Assembly: GCF_031457805.1 (NCBI RefSeq)
Contig: NZ_JAVDXI010000004.1
Span: 186,001-250,000 of the forward strand
DNA from: Caulobacter sp031457805
Lineage (GTDB): Bacteria > Pseudomonadota > Alphaproteobacteria > Caulobacterales > Caulobacteraceae
Length of the DNA stretch: 64,000 bases
Reading direction: 5' to 3'
A program made the translations under genes and the position numbers. The notes beneath the pieces were generated by a model. It had not been told where the DNA came from. It did not search any database and saw nothing but the letters and a program-made list of their open reading frames with translations. Below, one piece after another: positions 7,917 to 17,908 of the stretch. Position 1 is the first letter of the stretch, and every line of letters starts with the position of its first letter.

Positions 7917-9629
7917 ATGACTTGGCAAGGATGGGCGGAGATCGCCCTGACCCTGAGCCTGGCGGTCGCCATCGGTTGGCCGCTGGGCGTTTTTCTTTCG
8001 CGCGTCTGGAACGGCGAGAAGACCTTCCTCGATCCGGTCCTGCGTCCGGTCGAGGGCCTGTTCTACAAGGCCTGCGGCGTTGATCCGAGCAAGAGCCAGA
8101 GCTGGCACGGCTACGCCGCCGCCCTGCTGGCCTTCAATCTGGTCGGCTTTGTCTTTGTCTACGCAGTGCTACGTCTGCAGGGCGTTCTGCCGCTGAACCC
8201 GCAGGGCTTTCCGGGCCTGTCGGGCCATCTGGCGTTCAACACCGCCTTCAGCTTCGTCACCAACACCAACTGGCAGAGCTACGCGGGCGAGAGCACGATG
8301 TCGACGCTCAGCCAGATGCTGGTGTTGACGGTGCAGAACTTCGTCTCGGCCGCGACCGGCGCGACCGTCGCGGCGGCCCTGGCGCGGGCGTTCGTCGCCA
8401 ACCGCGGCGAGGGCGTCGGCAACTTCTGGGCCGACCTCGTGCGCACGACCCTCTACCTGCTGCTGCCGCTGGCCTTCGTCGTCGCGGTCGTGCTGGCCGC
8501 CCTGGGCCTGCCCCAGACCCTGACCGCTGGCGTCACCGCCCATACGCTTGAAGGCGCAGAGCAAAAGATCTCGCTCTACGCGGTGGCCTCCCAAGAGGCG
8601 ATCAAGATGCTGGGCGTCAACGGCGGCGGGATTTTCAACGCCAACTCCGCCCACCCGTTCGAGAACCCGACGCCGCTGACCAACCTGATCACGGCCGTCT
8701 CGATCAACACCCTGGGCTGGGCCGCCTTCTTCGCCTTCGGTCGCACCGTACTGGCCAGGAAGGACGTGCGCGCCCTGGTCATCGCCGCCTTCGTGCTGCT
8801 GTTCGCCGGCGCGGCGGGCGTCTATGCGACGGAAACTCAAGCCCCCCCTGCCCAGGTCGCGGCCAATGTCGACACCAGCGTAAACATGGAGGGCAAGGAG
8901 GTCCGCTTCGGCGCGCCCGCCACGGCCGCCTGGGTCGCCATGACCACCGGGGCGTCCAACGGTTCGGTCAACGGCATGCACTCCAGCCTGATGCCCCTGG
9001 GCGGCGGGATCGCGATGTTCCTGATGCAGCTCGGCGAGATCCTGCCGGGCGGCATCGGCTCGGGCGTCGCCATCATGGTCGTCATGGCCCTGCTGTCGGT
9101 GTTCGTCGCCGGCCTGATGGTCGGCCGCACGCCGGAGTATCTGGGCAAGAAGATCGAGGCGCGCGAGATCCAGTTCTCGATCCTGGCGGTCGTGATCATC
9201 CCGCTGTCGATGCTGGGCTTCTCAAGCGTCGCGGCGGTGCTACCCGAGGCGCTGAAGGGCCTGATGCACAGCGGGCCGCACGGCCTGTCGGAGATCCTCT
9301 ACGCCTATGTGTCCGGTACGGCCAACAACGGCTCGGCCTTCGCCGGCCTGACGGCCAACGCGCCCTGGTGGAATGTGACCCTCGGGATCGCCATGGCCCT
9401 GGGCCGCTTCCTGCCGATCATCGCGGTGCTGGCCATCGCCGGCAGCCTCGTGACCAAGCCTAAGCTGACCCCCAACGCCGGCACGCTGCCGACGGACGGC
9501 GGTCTTTTCATCGGCCTCCTGATCGGGGTGATCCTGATCCTGGGCGGCCTGCAGTTCTTCCCCGCGATGGCGCTGGGACCGATCGTCGAGCACTTCCAGG
9601 CGCTCGACGCGGTCGCCGCCCTCCGCTGA
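7917..9629 (+). CDS. kdpA: Potassium-transporting ATPase subunit A (channel-like)
   Basis: 570 residues from ATG 7917; an upstream in-frame start at 7872 would overlap kdpF and is rejected. KdpA is the potassium-binding, channel-like subunit of the high-affinity Kdp P-type ATPase. Landmarks include NTNWQSYAGESTMS, the filter-type loop NGGGIFNANSAHPFENP, and the later pore segment SGTANNGSAFAGLT. About ten membrane helices are expected from the hydrophobic profile. It is the first large gene of the operon and is followed by kdpB after 11 bases. Confidence 0.96.
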   Translation: MTWQGWAEIALTLSLAVAIGWPLGVFLSRVWNGEKTFLDPVLRPVEGLFYKACGVDPSKSQSWHGYAAALLAFNLVGFVFVYAVLRLQGVLPLNPQGFPGLSGHLAFNTAFSFVTNTNWQSYAGESTMSTLSQMLVLTVQNFVSAATGATVAAALARAFVANRGEGVGNFWADLVRTTLYLLLPLAFVVAVVLAALGLPQTLTAGVTAHTLEGAEQKISLYAVASQEAIKMLGVNGGGIFNANSAHPFENPTPLTNLITAVSINTLGWAAFFAFGRTVLARKDVRALVIAAFVLLFAGAAGVYATETQAPPAQVAANVDTSVNMEGKEVRFGAPATAAWVAMTTGASNGSVNGMHSSLMPLGGGIAMFLMQLGEILPGGIGSGVAIMVVMALLSVFVAGLMVGRTPEYLGKKIEAREIQFSILAVVIIPLSMLGFSSVAAVLPEALKGLMHSGPHGLSEILYAYVSGTANNGSAFAGLTANAPWWNVTLGIAMALGRFLPIIAVLAIAGSLVTKPKLTPNAGTLPTDGGLFIGLLIGVILILGGLQFFPAMALGPIVEHFQALDAVAALR

Positions 9630-9640
9630 GTGGTGATCCC

Positions 9641-11701
9641 ATGACATCCGTAGATATCCACGCTGGCGAGGGGCGACGCGCCCTGGCGGGCGGCCTGTCC
9701 GGCGCCGTGCTGGCCCGCGCCGCCAAGGACGCCTTCCTCAAGCTCGATCCGCGCAAGCTGACCGGCAATCCGGTGATCTTCGCCACCTGGCTGGTGGCCC
9801 TGCTGTCGACCATCTCGGCGGTCGCGGCCGTGGTCACCCACCAGGCTGCGGGCTTCGCCGTCCAGATCGCCGTCTGGCTGTGGGCGACGGTCCTGTTCGC
9901 CAACCTCGCCGAAAGCGTCGCCGAAGGGCGGGGCAAGGCGGCCGCCGATAGCCTGCGCGCCACCCGCGTGACGACCAAGGCCAAGCTCATCATCGACCCC
10001 AAGACCGGAACCTGGATCCCGACCCCTGCGCATAAGCTCGGCGTCGGCGAGGTGATCCTGGTCGAGGCCGGCGAGGTCATCCCGACCGATGGCGAGATCA
10101 TCGAGGGCATGGCCAGCGTCAACGAAGCGGCCATCACCGGCGAGAGCGCGCCGGTCATCCGCGAAAGCGGCGGCGACCGCTCAGCCGTCACCGGCGGCAC
10201 CACCGTGGTCTCCGACTGGATCAAGGTCCGCGTCACGGCCGAGGCGGGCTCGACCTTCCTTGACCGGATGATCGCCATGGTCGAAGGCGCGGACCGGCGC
10301 AAGACGCCCAACGAGATCGCCCTGGCGGTTCTTCTGGCCGGCCTGACCCTGATCTTCCTGATCGCCGTGGTGACGCTGCTGGGCCTGGGCAAGTTCTCGG
10401 GCGTCGCGCTGGACCCAATCGTTTTGGGCGCGCTGTTCATCACGCTTATTCCGACGACCATTGGCGGCCTGCTGAGCGCCGTCGGCATCGCCGGCATGGA
10501 TCGCCTGCTGAAGGTCAATGTCCTGGCCACCTCCGGCCGCGCGGTCGAAGCGGCCGGTGACGTCGACACCCTGCTGCTGGACAAGACCGGCACCATCACC
10601 TTCGGCAACCGCATGGCGACCGAGGTGATCCCCGCCCCGGGCGTGCGTCCGGATGCGGCGATGACAGCGGCCCTGATGGCCTCGCTGGCCGACGAGACGC
10701 CGGAGGGTCGTTCGATCGTCGAACTGGCGCGCAACGCGAGCCTGACCGTCGAGCCACCGGAAGGCGCGACCGCGATCCCGTTCACGGCCCAGACCCGCCA
10801 GTCCGGTCTCGACCATCAGGGTCATAGCTGGCGCAAGGGCGCGGTGGACGCCGTCTATCGGTCGCTGTCGCTGGAGCCCAAGAGCATTCCGACCGAGCTG
10901 ACCGCGGCCGTGGATCGCATCGCCCGCTCGGGCGGCACCCCGCTGGCGGTCAGTGAGAACGGCGTCCTGGTCGGCGTCATCCACCTGAAGGACGTCGTCA
11001 AACCCGGGGTGAAGGAGCGCTTCGCGGACCTTCGCCGCATGGGCCTGCGGACGGTGATGATCACCGGTGACAATCCTGTGACCGCCGCCGCCATCGCCTC
11101 GGAAGCCGGCGTCGACGACTTCCTGGCTGAGGCCACGCCCGAGGACAAGTTGCGACTGATCCGAGAGGAACAGGGCAAGGGTCGCCTGGTGGCCATGTGC
11201 GGCGACGGCGCCAACGACGCACCCGCCCTCGCCCAGGCCGATGTCGGCGTCGCCATGCAAACAGGAGCTCAGGCCGCGCGCGAGGCCGGCAACATGGTCG
11301 ACCTCGACAGCGATCCGACCAAGGTCATCGAGATCGTCGAGGTGGGCAAGCAGATGCTGATCACCCGCGGCGCCCTGACGACCTTCTCGATCGCCAACGA
11401 CGTGGCCAAGTACTTCGCCATCATTCCGGCGATGTTCGTGGTCTCGCTGCCGGCGCTAGGCGCGCTGAACGTCATGAAGCTGCACAGCCCGCAGAGCGCG
11501 ATCCTGTCGGCGGTGATCTTCAACGCCCTGGTGATCGTCGCCCTGATCCCCCTGGCCTTGAAGGGCGTGAAGTACCGCGCCGTCGGCGCCGGCAAGCTGC
11601 TGTCGCGCAACCTGACCCTCTACGGGTTGGGCGGCCTGATCGCGCCGTTCGTCGGCATCAAGCTGATCGACCTCGTGGTCTCGGCCCTGGGTCTGGCGTA
11701 A
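9641..11701 (+). CDS. kdpB: Potassium-transporting ATPase subunit B (catalytic)
   Basis: 686 residues, the usual length. P-type ATPase subunit that hydrolyses ATP to drive potassium import through KdpA. Shows the actuator motif TGESAPVIRESGGD, the phosphorylation motif DKTGTIT with D314, the nucleotide-domain signature, and the hinge motif MCGDGANDAPALAQADVG. N-terminal KLDPRKLTGNPVIF matches KdpB. Coupled in the order A-B-C as in other bacteria. Confidence 0.97.
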   Translation: MTSVDIHAGEGRRALAGGLSGAVLARAAKDAFLKLDPRKLTGNPVIFATWLVALLSTISAVAAVVTHQAAGFAVQIAVWLWATVLFANLAESVAEGRGKAAADSLRATRVTTKAKLIIDPKTGTWIPTPAHKLGVGEVILVEAGEVIPTDGEIIEGMASVNEAAITGESAPVIRESGGDRSAVTGGTTVVSDWIKVRVTAEAGSTFLDRMIAMVEGADRRKTPNEIALAVLLAGLTLIFLIAVVTLLGLGKFSGVALDPIVLGALFITLIPTTIGGLLSAVGIAGMDRLLKVNVLATSGRAVEAAGDVDTLLLDKTGTITFGNRMATEVIPAPGVRPDAAMTAALMASLADETPEGRSIVELARNASLTVEPPEGATAIPFTAQTRQSGLDHQGHSWRKGAVDAVYRSLSLEPKSIPTELTAAVDRIARSGGTPLAVSENGVLVGVIHLKDVVKPGVKERFADLRRMGLRTVMITGDNPVTAAAIASEAGVDDFLAEATPEDKLRLIREEQGKGRLVAMCGDGANDAPALAQADVGVAMQTGAQAAREAGNMVDLDSDPTKVIEIVEVGKQMLITRGALTTFSIANDVAKYFAIIPAMFVVSLPALGALNVMKLHSPQSAILSAVIFNALVIVALIPLALKGVKYRAVGAGKLLSRNLTLYGLGGLIAPFVGIKLIDLVVSALGLA

Positions 11702-11728
11702 ACACAAGCCATCGGAGAGTCATCCGTC

Positions 11729-12322
11729 ATGCTTTCACATCTTCGCCCGGCCCTGGTTTCGATGGGTCTGTTCACCGCCCTGCTGGGCCTGGCCTATCCC
11801 CTGGCCGTCACGGGCGTCGCCCAGGCGGCTTTTCCCACGCAGGCCGATGGCAGCCTGATCCGCAATGCGGACGGCAAGGTGGTCGGTTCGGCCCTGATCG
11901 GTCAGGCCTTCGCCAGGCCCGAGTACTTCCACGGTCGCCCCTCGGCTGCGGGCTCGGGCTACGACGCCGGCGCGTCGAGCGGCTCCAACATGGGCCCGCT
12001 GAACGAGACGCTGATCGCCCGGCAGAAAGCCCACGCGGCGGCGTTGCGCTCGGAAAACCCGGACGTGACGATCCCCGCCGACGCCGTCACCACCTCGGCC
12101 TCGGGCCTGGATCCGGACATCTCGCCGGCCAACGCCCGCTTCCAGGCGCCCCGTATCGCCAAGGCGCGCGGCGTTCCGGAGAATGAGGTCACCGCCCTGA
12201 TCGACGGTCAGGTCCGGTCGCCGCTGCTCGGCTTCATTGGCCAGCCGCGCGTCAATGTTCTGACCCTAAACCGGGCGCTCGACACTCGCTATCCGCTCAT
12301 CGCCAACGAGAAAGGCGGCTAG
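11729..12322 (+). CDS. kdpC: Potassium-transporting ATPase subunit C
   Basis: 197 residues. One N-terminal membrane helix (MGLFTALLGLAYPLAVTGVA) and a periplasmic domain with YFHGRPSAAG, GASSGSNMGPLN, and the end region LNVLTLN-type (VNVLTLNRALD). KdpC stabilises the ATP-bound pump. The stop codon TAG shares its last base with the GTG start of kdpD, so the sensor kinase is translated from the same message. Confidence 0.95.
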   Translation: MLSHLRPALVSMGLFTALLGLAYPLAVTGVAQAAFPTQADGSLIRNADGKVVGSALIGQAFARPEYFHGRPSAAGSGYDAGASSGSNMGPLNETLIARQKAHAAALRSENPDVTIPADAVTTSASGLDPDISPANARFQAPRIAKARGVPENEVTALIDGQVRSPLLGFIGQPRVNVLTLNRALDTRYPLIANEKGG

Positions 12323-15000
12323 TGCCGGCCGACGACCCGAAAAGACCGGACCCCGAGGCGCTCCTGGCCGCCGCCAACAAGGCGCGCCGGGGGCGCCTGA
12401 AGGTGTTTCTGGGCATGGCGCCGGGCGTGGGCAAGACCTACGAGATGCTGCGCGCCGCCCGCCGCCGAAAGGCCGAGGGCGCCGATGTTCTGATCGGTGT
12501 GGTGGAGACCCATGGCCGCCGCGAAACCGAGAGCCTGCTACGTGGCATGGAGGTCCTGCCCCGCAGGCCAATCGAGCATCGCGGCCGCGTCCAGATGGAG
12601 TTCGACATCGACACGGCCTTGGCGCGTAAGCCCAAGATCCTGCTGGTCGACGAATACGCTCATTCCAACGCCATCGGCTCGCGGCATCCCAAGCGCTGGC
12701 AGGATGTCGAAGAGCTGCTCGCGGCCGGCGTCGACGTCTGGACCACCCTCAACGTCCAGCACCTGGAGAGTTTGGTCGACGTCGTCCAGCGCATCACGGG
12801 GGTGCGGCAACGCGAGACGGTGCCCGACAGCGCCCTGTCGCGCGCCGACGACATCGAGCTCGTGGACATCACGCCCGGCGAGCTGCGCGAGCGCATGGCC
12901 GCCGGCAAGGTCTATGTGCCAGAGACCGCCCGCCTTGCCGCAGACAACTTCTTCAAGATCGAGAACCTGACGGCGCTGCGCGAGCTGGCGCTGCGCCGCG
13001 CAGCGCAGACGGTGGACGATCAGCTGATCGCCACGATGCGCGAAAAGGGCGTCGAGGGTCCTTGGGCGGCGGGCGAGCGGATCCTGGTGCTGGTCAGCGG
13101 CGACACCATGGCGGCCACCCTCGTACGCGCAGGGCGGCGTCTGTCGGACATGATGATGGACGCCCCATGGACCGTCACCCATGTCGAGCGGACTGACCGC
13201 CCGCTGGCGAAGGACGGTGACGCCGCGCGCCTGCGCGAGGCCTACCGCCTGGCCGAGCAGTTGGGCGGCGCCACCGTCGCCCTCAGCGGCGGCGACATCG
13301 TCGATACGGTGATGGCCTATGCGCGCCGTCAGAACGTCACCCAGATCGTCATCGGCAAGTCGATCGAGAGCCGCTGGCGCGAGCTTATGGGGCGCTCCCT
13401 GGCGAGCGCGCTGTTACGGGAGGCGCGCGGCGTCGCGGTTCACGTCGTCACCGAGGCTGCGCCAGAGCGCGCATCGCGACCGCCTGATCCGCCCCAACCC
13501 GATCGTTGGCGTGGCTATGCGGTCGGGGCTCTGTTCATCGCCGCGGCCACCCTGGCCGCCTGGGGCCTGGACGTCGCGTTCAATCGCGTCGACCTCGGGA
13601 TGATCTTCCTGGCGGCCGTGCTGGCGGCGGGCGTGCTGCACGGTTTGAGGCCCGCCCTGGCGGCCGCGACCGTGGCGTTTCTGGTCTACAACTACCTCTT
13701 CCTCGAACCCCGCTACAGTTTCGTGGTCGGTTCGCCCACGGATTTCATCACCCTGGTCGTATTCTGGGCGGTGGCCCTGGCGTCAGGCGGGCTGGCTGGC
13801 CGTGTGCGCGAACAGGCGCTGGGCTCTCAGCGCCGCGCCGCCGCTGTCACCACGCTGCTGGCCGCCAGCCGGACGTTCTCCGCCGCAAGCGGTCGCGACG
13901 CCGTGGCCAAGGCGCTGGCCGAGCAGCTCTCCGCCGCCGCCGGGGCGAGCGCCGTCGTCCTTCTGCCGCAGGGGGATGAGATCGCGCTGGCGCATGGCTC
14001 GCCCGAGCTCGCGCCCCTGGACGCCGCGCAGATGGCCGCCGCGCGCTGGGCCTGGGATAAGGGCGAGGCCGCCGGCTTTGGGACAGGAACCTTGCCTCAA
14101 GCCCGGTGGACCTTCTGGCCTCTGGACGGCGTGCGGGCGCGCACAGGCGTCGCCGGTTTGGCGGCGGGGGCGGCGCCGCTCGGCGCGGACCAGGAGCGGC
14201 TCGTCCTGGCGCTGCTGGAACAGGGCGCCGTGGCGCTGGAGCGCTCGCAGCTTGCGGCCGAGGCCGTCGAGACCGAGACGCTTCGCCGGGCGGACCGCTT
14301 CCGCTCGGCCCTGATGAATTCGGTCAGCCATGACCTGCGCACGCCGCTCTCGACGGTGCTGGGGGCCTCCACAACCCTGATCGACTACGGCGACAAGCTG
14401 GCCAAGCACGTGCGCGAGGACCTGATCGTCAGCATCCGCGAGGAGGCCGAGCGGCTGAACCGCTATGTGGCCAACCTGCTGGACATGACCCGGATCGAAG
14501 GCGGCGCCCTGCGGCTGCGGACCGACTGGATCGACGTCCGCGACGTGCTGAACGCCGCCGCTGACCGGGTGTCACGCCGCCTGGGGGGACGCGCGCTCAC
14601 CCGGGACTTTCCCCGCGAGCTGTCGCTGGTTAAGGCCGACGCGAGTCTCTTGGAACAGGTCGTGGTCAATGTGCTGGAGAACGCCATCGCCTATAGCCCA
14701 GTCGAGGCGCGCATCGAGATGGCCGCCTATGAGGACCGCTCGAACGTGGTGATCAGCATCGAGGACGAGGGGCGTGGCATCCCGCCGTCGGAGCTGGAGC
14801 GGGTGTTCGACAAGTTCCGCCGCATGGAGGAGCCCAGCGATCGCACCCAGGGCGCAGGCTTGGGGCTTTCGATCGCCAAGGGCTTCATCGACGCTCTGGG
14901 CGGACGGATCGCCGCCGCCAGCCCGATCCACGACGGAAAAGGCGCGCGGATCCTGATCAGCCTGCCCAAGTCCGTCACGATGCCGCATCACCTGCTATGA
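12322..15000 (+). CDS. kdpD: Osmosensitive potassium sensor histidine kinase
   Basis: 892 residues, GTG start overlapping kdpC by one base. Domain order: KdpD sensor domain with a Walker A loop at residues 31-39 (GMAPGVGKT); a universal-stress-protein-like domain near 245-370; four transmembrane helices about 395-495 (DUF4118); a GAF-like segment; HisKA with H670 (SVSHDLRTPL); HATPase with NVLENAIAYSP, EDEGRGIP and GAGLGLSIAKG. It senses potassium limitation or ionic stress and phosphorylates KdpE. All domains are intact and the length is normal. Confidence 0.96.
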   Translation: MPADDPKRPDPEALLAAANKARRGRLKVFLGMAPGVGKTYEMLRAARRRKAEGADVLIGVVETHGRRETESLLRGMEVLPRRPIEHRGRVQMEFDIDTALARKPKILLVDEYAHSNAIGSRHPKRWQDVEELLAAGVDVWTTLNVQHLESLVDVVQRITGVRQRETVPDSALSRADDIELVDITPGELRERMAAGKVYVPETARLAADNFFKIENLTALRELALRRAAQTVDDQLIATMREKGVEGPWAAGERILVLVSGDTMAATLVRAGRRLSDMMMDAPWTVTHVERTDRPLAKDGDAARLREAYRLAEQLGGATVALSGGDIVDTVMAYARRQNVTQIVIGKSIESRWRELMGRSLASALLREARGVAVHVVTEAAPERASRPPDPPQPDRWRGYAVGALFIAAATLAAWGLDVAFNRVDLGMIFLAAVLAAGVLHGLRPALAAATVAFLVYNYLFLEPRYSFVVGSPTDFITLVVFWAVALASGGLAGRVREQALGSQRRAAAVTTLLAASRTFSAASGRDAVAKALAEQLSAAAGASAVVLLPQGDEIALAHGSPELAPLDAAQMAAARWAWDKGEAAGFGTGTLPQARWTFWPLDGVRARTGVAGLAAGAAPLGADQERLVLALLEQGAVALERSQLAAEAVETETLRRADRFRSALMNSVSHDLRTPLSTVLGASTTLIDYGDKLAKHVREDLIVSIREEAERLNRYVANLLDMTRIEGGALRLRTDWIDVRDVLNAAADRVSRRLGGRALTRDFPRELSLVKADASLLEQVVVNVLENAIAYSPVEARIEMAAYEDRSNVVISIEDEGRGIPPSELERVFDKFRRMEEPSDRTQGAGLGLSIAKGFIDALGGRIAAASPIHDGKGARILISLPKSVTMPHHLL

Positions 15001-15007
15001 CGGCCCC

Positions 15008-15736
15008 ATGAGCGCGCTTCGCCACCGCATCCTCGTCATCGACGATGAACCGCAGATCCACCGCTTCCTGGGGCCGGCGCTCGATGCGGCGGGCTACGAG
15101 GCGCTGCGCGCCGACAGCGGCCAGGAGGGCTTGCGCGGCATCGCCCTCTGGTCCCCAAACGCCGTGGTGCTGGATCTTGGCCTGCCTGACATGGACGGCA
15201 AGGACGTCCTGGAAAAGGCCAGGGCCTTCTATGAAGGTCCGATCCTGATCCTCTCGGCCCGCGATCGCGAAGTCGAGAAGATCGAGGCGCTGGACCGGGG
15301 CGCCAACGACTATGTCGAAAAGCCCTTCGGCGTGGGGGAGCTCCTGGCGCGGCTGCGCGTGGCGCTCAGGCAGTCGGCGGCGCCGAAGCGGCCGACGGGG
15401 CCGGTGTCTTTCGGCGAGGTCGTGATCGATCTCGATCGGCGTTTGGTGACCAAATCCGGCGCCGCCGTTAAGCTTTCGCCCAAGGAGTTTGAGCTCCTCT
15501 CACGATTGGCGCTCTCGCCCGGGAAGGTGCTGACGCACAAGGAACTCCTTGTCAGCGTTTGGGGCGCCGCCCACGCCGGGGACACCCAGTACCTGCGGGT
15601 CTTTGTGGGACAACTCCGGCAGAAACTTGAGGACAACCCCGCGCATCCCGCCTTGATCCAGACCGAACCTGGGGTTGGCTATCGCCTCCAGGCCCAGACC
15701 CGCTGGAGCCCGTCTGGTTTAGATGGGCCCGGCTAA
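15008..15736 (+). CDS. kdpE: OmpR-family response regulator KdpE
   Basis: 242 residues. Receiver with DD at 12-13, D56 as phospho-acceptor (VVLDLGLPDMDG) and the Lys in YVEKPFG. C-terminal winged helix typical of OmpR/PhoB (LSPKEFELLSRLAL, then THKELLVSVWG and YLRVFVGQLRQKLE). It starts 7 bases after the kdpD stop and completes the locus. The tandem TATGS-N4-YTTACRC boxes before the operon are its likely targets. Confidence 0.95.
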   Translation: MSALRHRILVIDDEPQIHRFLGPALDAAGYEALRADSGQEGLRGIALWSPNAVVLDLGLPDMDGKDVLEKARAFYEGPILILSARDREVEKIEALDRGANDYVEKPFGVGELLARLRVALRQSAAPKRPTGPVSFGEVVIDLDRRLVTKSGAAVKLSPKEFELLSRLALSPGKVLTHKELLVSVWGAAHAGDTQYLRVFVGQLRQKLEDNPAHPALIQTEPGVGYRLQAQTRWSPSGLDGPG

Positions 15737-15758
15737 ACCGGATAGGACGGCCTGTGGC

Positions 15759-15774
15759 GCGGGCCATAGCCCGC
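15759..15774. terminator. Hairpin downstream of kdpE (weak terminator candidate)
   Basis: GCGGGC / GCCCGC stem with CATA loop, 23 bases after the kdpE stop. A second stem, GGTTTAG / CTAAACC at 15716-15739, spans the kdpE stop codon. Neither has a T-tract, so intrinsic termination is uncertain. The remaining sequence up to 15888 shows no gene. Confidence 0.3.
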
Positions 15775-15888
15775 ACGACCAGGACTAAGAGCGGCGGGTG
15801 AAACCGCGCTGTCGGCCAGATGAACGGCCGATCACAGCGCCGAACCAGCCCGGCCGATGGCGGCTGATGCGTCGCCGCCTCTGGCGCG

Positions 15889-17811
15889 TCAGCCCGCGAG
15901 AACCCGTGCGATGCGTTCAGGATGGGTCATCGCCAAGAAGCGACCCGCGTCCGGCGTGAGCTCGAAGTGGCTGTCTGGGAGCACGTCGCGCCAATAGCGC
16001 TCGACGTGCCGCGGATCGTGCATGGTGTCATGCGCGCCGATCAGGATCGACCAATGCGAGAGACCCTGCATCGGCGCGAGCTCACCGCCGCGCGCGATGG
16101 CGACCTGCTCATTGACATAGCCTTCGATCCGGCCCGTGGCGAACATGCGCACCGATCGCCAGTAGTCCTCGGCGAAACGCGGGTCGGCGGCGGCGGCCTC
16201 GTCGGGCGGGCTGCCGCGCATCGACTGCTTCATGATCCTGTCCAAACGCTCACGCGTCAGGCTGCCGGCCAGGAGGCGCGCGAACGTCGCGATCAGTTCG
16301 GGCCGGCGAAAATAGGCTTCCTTGAAGGCGCCCAGGGGCCCGTGTCGACGCCCGTCGGCGCTCGTAGGCGGGTCGGGATTGACCAGCACCACCTTGCCCA
16401 GGCGCTCAGGCGCGCGTCTGGCCATGGCGAGCACGGCCTGGGCGCCGCCGCGAGCGACGATGTCGATGGTCGGCAGACGCAGCGCGTCCAGCAAGGTGAT
16501 AAAATCTTCGGCGGCCGTTTCGAAGGGATCGTGCTCGCCCGGCCGCAGACCGGGGATGGGATCGCTCATACCGAAGCCCGGACGATCGATCGACAGAACG
16601 CGAAAGCCTTCCGCCTGCAACGCGGCCACCAGGCCAGAGGGCGCCAGCCGCGAGGTCATGCTTGAGTGTACGATCAGCACGGGGCGTCCGCCCGCCGGAC
16701 CGTAGTCACTCCACGCAATGCGTGTTCCATCGCCCCGAGGCAGCAATCGCAACGGTTCAGCGCGAGGATCCGAGAAGCCCAGCTGTCCGCGGGTCGCGCC
16801 CAGCAGGGCGCCGAGCATGCTCATGGTCGACACAGTGCGCGCGAGTTCGGTGGCCGAGGTCACACGTAGAGCGGCGAAGATCTGCTCCAGATCCTTGCGC
16901 ACGACCGAAACCGACAGACCCAGTGTGCGGGCGGCTTCCTCTCGCGAGGCGCCGCCGGCGAGCAGAAGCGATATCGAGGCCTGCTTCTGGGTCAGCCCCC
17001 AGACATCGACCAGCAACCCGGAGTGATCGGCGCGCGACGGCAAGAGTCCGAACGCGAGACCTGAGAGAAGCCCGACAAGCTCCGGCAAGCGCCGCACACC
17101 CGTGCGCCGATAGACTTCCGTCAGCGTCTCGCGCGCCGTGACGTGGGACAGCTCAAGCCTTGCGGCCGCCGCCTTGATCGACCCCGCTCGAACCACCGCC
17201 GACACCACGCGAGTTTGCGCCGGCGTAAGGCCGAAGGCGGCGCAAGCGCGTTCGATTGGTCCGGCGCGCGCGGCCAGGGTGGTCAGCACCACCACCTTGC
17301 CCGCCGAGGCCGCGGTCATGAGCTCAGGCGGCAAATGCCACCGCGGGAAGGCCGCAGCTGCGGAGGCGTAGACGAATATGGCGGAGTCCGTACCGGTGTC
17401 GGTTTCAACAGCGACAGGCGCCACGACGGGCTTGAGCGACCGCAGCGCGCGGTCAGCGAGTCCCGCGTCGATGTAGCGCTCGCCCCCTTCTTCAGAAAAA
17501 ACGCGCGAGGCCACTTGGACTGCGCCGTGAGCGTCCAGCAATGCCGCCGCGACGCTCTGCGCGTCCAGCAGGGGCAGAAATCTGGCCTCCGCCGCATCCG
17601 TCTCGATCAAGTCGCCCAAAGCGCCGGGGGCGGCTTGAGTCGTTGCGAGGACGGCGTCCGCATCATCCAGGACGGCCTGCAGGAAAGACGGAAAGCCACC
17701 CTCAACCAAGAACTGAAATCCGATTCCGCCATCACACGCGCGCCTTTCAAGCGATCGATCCGGCGCGTGACCAGACCTTGGAGCGCGCTTGTCCGGACGT
17801 CCAGGGAACAT
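15889..17811 (-). CDS. Double-LuxR regulator fused to a degenerate alpha/beta hydrolase
   Basis: 640 residues from ATG 17811; the true start may lie some 30-40 codons downstream, since the first residues are Arg-rich and unlike a domain. Residues about 60-185 look like a sensor region. Two LuxR-type helix-turn-helix segments follow, about 193-250 (LTPAQTRVVSAVVRAGSIKA) and 271-330 (LTQKQASISLLLAGGASREE). Residues about 350-640 form an alpha/beta hydrolase fold with cap and the acid strand (SILIGAHDTMHD). The nucleophile elbow reads VARGGAQ with Gly455 where Ser belongs, and the C-terminal GAGH motif reads DAGR with Arg624 where the catalytic His belongs. This predicts a ligand-binding pseudo-enzyme rather than a hydrolase. 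It is divergent from the RTX surface protein gene. Confidence 0.8.
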   Translation of the reverse strand: MFPGRPDKRAPRSGHAPDRSLERRACDGGIGFQFLVEGGFPSFLQAVLDDADAVLATTQAAPGALGDLIETDAAEARFLPLLDAQSVAAALLDAHGAVQVASRVFSEEGGERYIDAGLADRALRSLKPVVAPVAVETDTGTDSAIFVYASAAAAFPRWHLPPELMTAASAGKVVVLTTLAARAGPIERACAAFGLTPAQTRVVSAVVRAGSIKAAAARLELSHVTARETLTEVYRRTGVRRLPELVGLLSGLAFGLLPSRADHSGLLVDVWGLTQKQASISLLLAGGASREEAARTLGLSVSVVRKDLEQIFAALRVTSATELARTVSTMSMLGALLGATRGQLGFSDPRAEPLRLLPRGDGTRIAWSDYGPAGGRPVLIVHSSMTSRLAPSGLVAALQAEGFRVLSIDRPGFGMSDPIPGLRPGEHDPFETAAEDFITLLDALRLPTIDIVARGGAQAVLAMARRAPERLGKVVLVNPDPPTSADGRRHGPLGAFKEAYFRRPELIATFARLLAGSLTRERLDRIMKQSMRGSPPDEAAAADPRFAEDYWRSVRMFATGRIEGYVNEQVAIARGGELAPMQGLSHWSILIGAHDTMHDPRHVERYWRDVLPDSHFELTPDAGRFLAMTHPERIARVLAG

Positions 17812-17908
17812 TGGCGCCCCCTTACAAATGGCGATGCCCGCTCCGCTGCAGTTGGGTTAGCTGCCGCTGCGCGCCGGCTCACGTTTCGGCGCACCCGAGA
17901 GAAGTTCG

